Made by a program: the position numbers and the translations under genes
Notes under the pieces: generated by a model
The model's database searches: none
What the model saw: only the letters and a program-made list of their open reading frames with translations
What the model was told of the DNA's origin: nothing
Source of the DNA: Solirubrobacterales bacterium
Lineage (GTDB): Bacteria > Actinomycetota > Thermoleophilia > Solirubrobacterales > 70-9
Reading direction: 5' to 3'
Length of the DNA: 34,166 nucleotides
NCBI GenBank assembly: GCA_009379895.1
Contig: WHSW01000016.1
Span: 1 to 34,166, forward strand
Shown: one piece after another, positions 32,731-34,166 of the stretch
How positions within the stretch are numbered: position 1 is the stretch's first letter
Layout of the letters: every line of letters starts with the position of its first letter

Positions 32731-33707
32731 CGGCTCGAGCCCGCGGTCGCGCGCATCGCCTCCGCGAGCTCGCCGAGACCGTCGGTGACCGCGGCGTGCT
32801 CGGACTCGAGCTCGAGCCCGGAGAGCTTGGCCTGCTGATCGAGCAGCAGCGCGAAGTCCTCCTCGGTGTAGCCCTGCGCGATCAGCGCCTGGACGAGCTC
32901 GCGGGCAGCGGCGGCGACCGGCATCGGTACGCCGACCTCGTGTGCGAGCTCGAAGCCGAGGTCGAAATCCTTGCGCAGCAGCACCGGGGTGAAGGTAGCC
33001 GAGTAGTCGAGGTTGACGTAGGCGGGCGCCTTGTAGCGGGTGAACATTGAGCCCATGACGCTGCGGTTGATGAACTCGAGCAGGTCGGCGCGGGCGATCC
33101 CGCCCTTCTCGGCGAGCACCGTGATCTCGGCGAGCGATTGGGCGACCACCCCGAGCAGCAGGTTGTGGCAGATCTTCGCCAGCCGCGCCAGCTCGCCCTC
33201 GCCGACGTAGGTGGCGCCGTTGCCGAGCAGGTCGAGGTAGGGCTCGACCTCGCGGTAGGCGGCCTCGGGCCCCGAGACGACGAAGGTGAGCAGGCCCGCC
33301 GAGACGACCTTCGGGTTGCCGCTGACCGGCGCTGCGAGCAGGGCGACGTCGCGCTCGCCCGCCTGGGCTCGCACCCGCGCCGAGGCCTCCGGCGAGACCG
33401 TCGTCAGGTCGACCACGATCCGCGGCACGACCTCGCCGTTGGAGAGCACGCCGGCGGGTCCCAGCACGACCTCCTTGAAGTCGTCGGGCCCGGCGACCAT
33501 CGTGAACACGATCTCACGGTCGCAGAGGTCCGCCGGCGAGTCGACCACGAGGGCGCCGAGCTCGGCCAGCGGTTCGGCCTTCGAGCGCGTGCGGTTGTAG
33601 ACCCCCACGTCATGGCCGGCCTCGAGCAGGCGGCTGACCAGGCTGTAGCCCATCCGGCCGGTGCCGACCCAGCCGAGCCGCGTCCTCCCCCTGCTGCCGT
33701 CTCCCAT
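32727..33707 (-). CDS. NAD(P)-dependent beta-hydroxyacid dehydrogenase (3-hydroxyisobutyrate dehydrogenase family)
   Basis: 326-residue dehydrogenase of the HIBADH/tartronate-semialdehyde reductase family. The Rossmann motif is LGWVGTGRMGYSLVSRLLEA. The substrate-binding segment LAAPVSGNPKVVSAGLLTFV corresponds to the family's D..VSGG.. region with Pro instead of the second Gly. The catalytic Lys and Asn are in RLAKICHNLLLG, and DFDLGFELAHEVGVPMPVAA is the helical C-terminal signature. Two ATGs are adjacent; ATG 33707 is preferred, with AGGAG five bases upstream (33710 is only two bases away). It is the promoter-proximal gene of the 2-oxoacid dehydrogenase operon. Likely substrates are small beta-hydroxyacids. 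Confidence 0.87.
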   Translation of the reverse strand: MGDGSRGRTRLGWVGTGRMGYSLVSRLLEAGHDVGVYNRTRSKAEPLAELGALVVDSPADLCDREIVFTMVAGPDDFKEVVLGPAGVLSNGEVVPRIVVDLTTVSPEASARVRAQAGERDVALLAAPVSGNPKVVSAGLLTFVVSGPEAAYREVEPYLDLLGNGATYVGEGELARLAKICHNLLLGVVAQSLAEITVLAEKGGIARADLLEFINRSVMGSMFTRYKAPAYVNLDYSATFTPVLLRKDFDLGFELAHEVGVPMPVAAAARELVQALIAQGYTEEDFALLLDQQAKLSGLELESEHAAVTDGLGELAEAMRATAGSSR

Positions 33708-33763
33708 CATTTCTCCTGTAGTCGGTCGTCGCTGGCCGGTCGAGGCGCGTCGCCCGCCGCGTC

Positions 33764-33781
33764 TTTGCAATCGTTTGCAGA
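33764..33781. promoter_or_regulatory. LacI-family operator O1 (leftward operon)
   Basis: TGCAA-TCGT-TTGCA (33766-33779) centred on the CG at 33772/33773, the hallmark of LacI/GalR-type operators. It covers the predicted start point of the leftward promoter. Its sequence GCAATCGTTTGCA recurs in inverted orientation in O2. Confidence 0.7.
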
Positions 33782-33810
33782 TAATAGCCGAAGCGGCTCC
33801 GGAGCGTCAA
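33781..33810 (-). promoter_or_regulatory. Promoter of the HIBADH-E1-ALDH-E2 operon
   Basis: Leftward TTGACG (33810-33805), an 18-base spacer and TATTAT (33786-33781), close to the sigma-70 consensus and striking in this GC-rich setting. The start point would be near 33774, in the middle of operator O1, so repressor binding would block initiation directly. The leader to ATG 33707 is about 65 bases. Confidence 0.6.
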
Positions 33811-33857
33811 GCAGGGTGCCTGGATTCACCCCGGGCGACCGCTCGGCGGTACACTTC

Positions 33858-33873
33858 TTGCAAACGATTGCGG
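33858..33873. promoter_or_regulatory. LacI-family operator O2 (rightward gene)
   Basis: TTGCAAACGATTGCGG, centred on the CG at 33865/33866. On the opposite strand it contains GCAATCGTTTGCA, the same 13-base core as O1. TACACT (33850-33855) just upstream is a probable rightward -10, so the start point falls inside the operator. The centres of O1 and O2 are 93 bases apart, close to nine helical turns, which would allow looping. Confidence 0.65.
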
Positions 33874-33885
33874 AGAGGCTTGCCG

Positions 33886-34166
33886 ATGGGACTGCACACA
33901 TACGGGCTGATGGGGGTCGACTGGGAGGAGCGGGTTCGCTTCGACCGCCTGCGCGAGCAGCGCCTGGCGCGAGTCTCGAAGTTGCTGTCCGAGTCCGAGA
34001 TGGGCGCGCTGCTGGTGTTCGACTTCAACAACATCCGCTATGTCACGAGCACCCACATCGGCGAGTGGGCGCGCGACAAGATGACGCGTTTCGCACTGCT
34101 CACGCGTGGCGGCGAGCCGCACCTGTGGGACTTCGGCTCGGCCGCCAAGCACCACCGGCTCAACTG
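33886..34166 (+). CDS. M24 peptidase-family protein, DddP/creatinase-like (C-terminus beyond window)
   Basis: Only the first 93 residues are visible. They match the N-terminal (creatinase-N) domain of M24 'pita-bread' enzymes: RVRFDRLREQRLARVSKLLS, MGALLVFDFNNIRYVTSTHI, GEWARDKMTRFALLT and GGEPHLWDFGSAAKHH. The pattern R..RL......GGVLMFDPLNIRYATD...W recalled from DMSP lyase DddP aligns well, better than with ordinary Xaa-Pro dipeptidases, but the metal-binding catalytic domain is outside the window so the reaction cannot be assigned. ATG 33886 has GGAGAGG seven bases upstream, immediately after operator O2. It is divergent from the 2-oxoacid dehydrogenase operon and presumably controlled by the same LacI-type regulator. 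Confidence 0.75.
   Translation, partial: MGLHTYGLMGVDWEERVRFDRLREQRLARVSKLLSESEMGALLVFDFNNIRYVTSTHIGEWARDKMTRFALLTRGGEPHLWDFGSAAKHHRLN

Noticed and set aside
1-34166. Mobile elements, CRISPR arrays, tRNA or rRNA genes
   Set aside because: No transposase or integrase motifs, no regularly spaced repeats, and no tRNA- or rRNA-like segments were recognised on either strand.

Overview
The base composition (very GC-rich, by eye around 70% or more), third-codon G/C bias, frequent GTG and TTG starts, one-to-four-base stop/start overlaps and the family mix (ECF sigma factors, CGNR zinc finger, DUF2332, lipoprotein/adaptor/ABC exporter with a two-component system) point to an actinobacterium, most likely of the Thermoleophilia (Solirubrobacterales-like). 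The taxon is inferred from style, not from a marker gene. I saw no rRNA, tRNA, CRISPR array, insertion sequence or phage gene. Gene density is very high and no stretch over 300 bases is without a gene or gene remnant.

Layout. (1) 1-5018: a leftward FAD oxidoreductase (cut by the window edge) is divergent from a coupled operon of GntR regulator, aldo/keto reductase, ornithine cyclodeaminase-like enzyme and PLP dehydratase. The last two resemble the EutC/EutB or BhcD/BhcB pairing of amino-acid or ectoine catabolism. (2) 5035-9085: CapA-like phosphoesterase, SigG-like ECF sigma factor, secreted GH114-like glycosidase and a frameshifted MBL-fold hydrolase. (3) 9110-14754: an orphan PotD-like lipoprotein and a TetR regulator face a sarcosine-oxidase-like flavoenzyme and a decarboxylase-VOC fusion (frameshifted), then a MOSC protein. 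A 31-bp palindrome covers the start codons of both divergent genes. (4) 14843-18396: an ECF41-type sigma factor, an MFS exporter and a small membrane protein. Each is preceded by a TGTCACA-N16-CGTC-like promoter, the published ECF41 signature. Beside them lies the scar of a second ECF41 gene and an N-terminally cut CGNR zinc-finger gene. (5) 18437-21581: DUF2332 protein, HhH-GPD protein, methyltransferase and GST. (6) 21530-27801: a leftward operon of two-repeat Cys lipoprotein, membrane-fusion adaptor with peptidoglycan-binding domain, ABC ATPase, MacB/FtsX permease and a degenerate ATPase-like protein, divergent from a histidine kinase/response regulator pair. (7) 27832-34166: a leftward operon of HIBADH-type dehydrogenase, E1-alpha, E1-beta, aldehyde dehydrogenase and E2 of a 2-oxoacid dehydrogenase complex, divergent from a DddP-like M24 protein (cut by the window end). 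Two LacI-type operators sit in the intergenic region, one on the putative start point of each direction.

Four otherwise conserved genes are broken by net -1 frameshifts. Three are at G/C runs, which looks like base-calling error at least in part. The fourth, in the aldehyde dehydrogenase, looks like a loss of about 10 bases. The strongest new observation is the ECF41 module. A duplicated sigma/target intergenic region is present twice. In the copy that lost its sigma gene, the promoter facing the neighbouring membrane-protein gene is still a perfect match, while the promoter facing the lost sigma gene has decayed.
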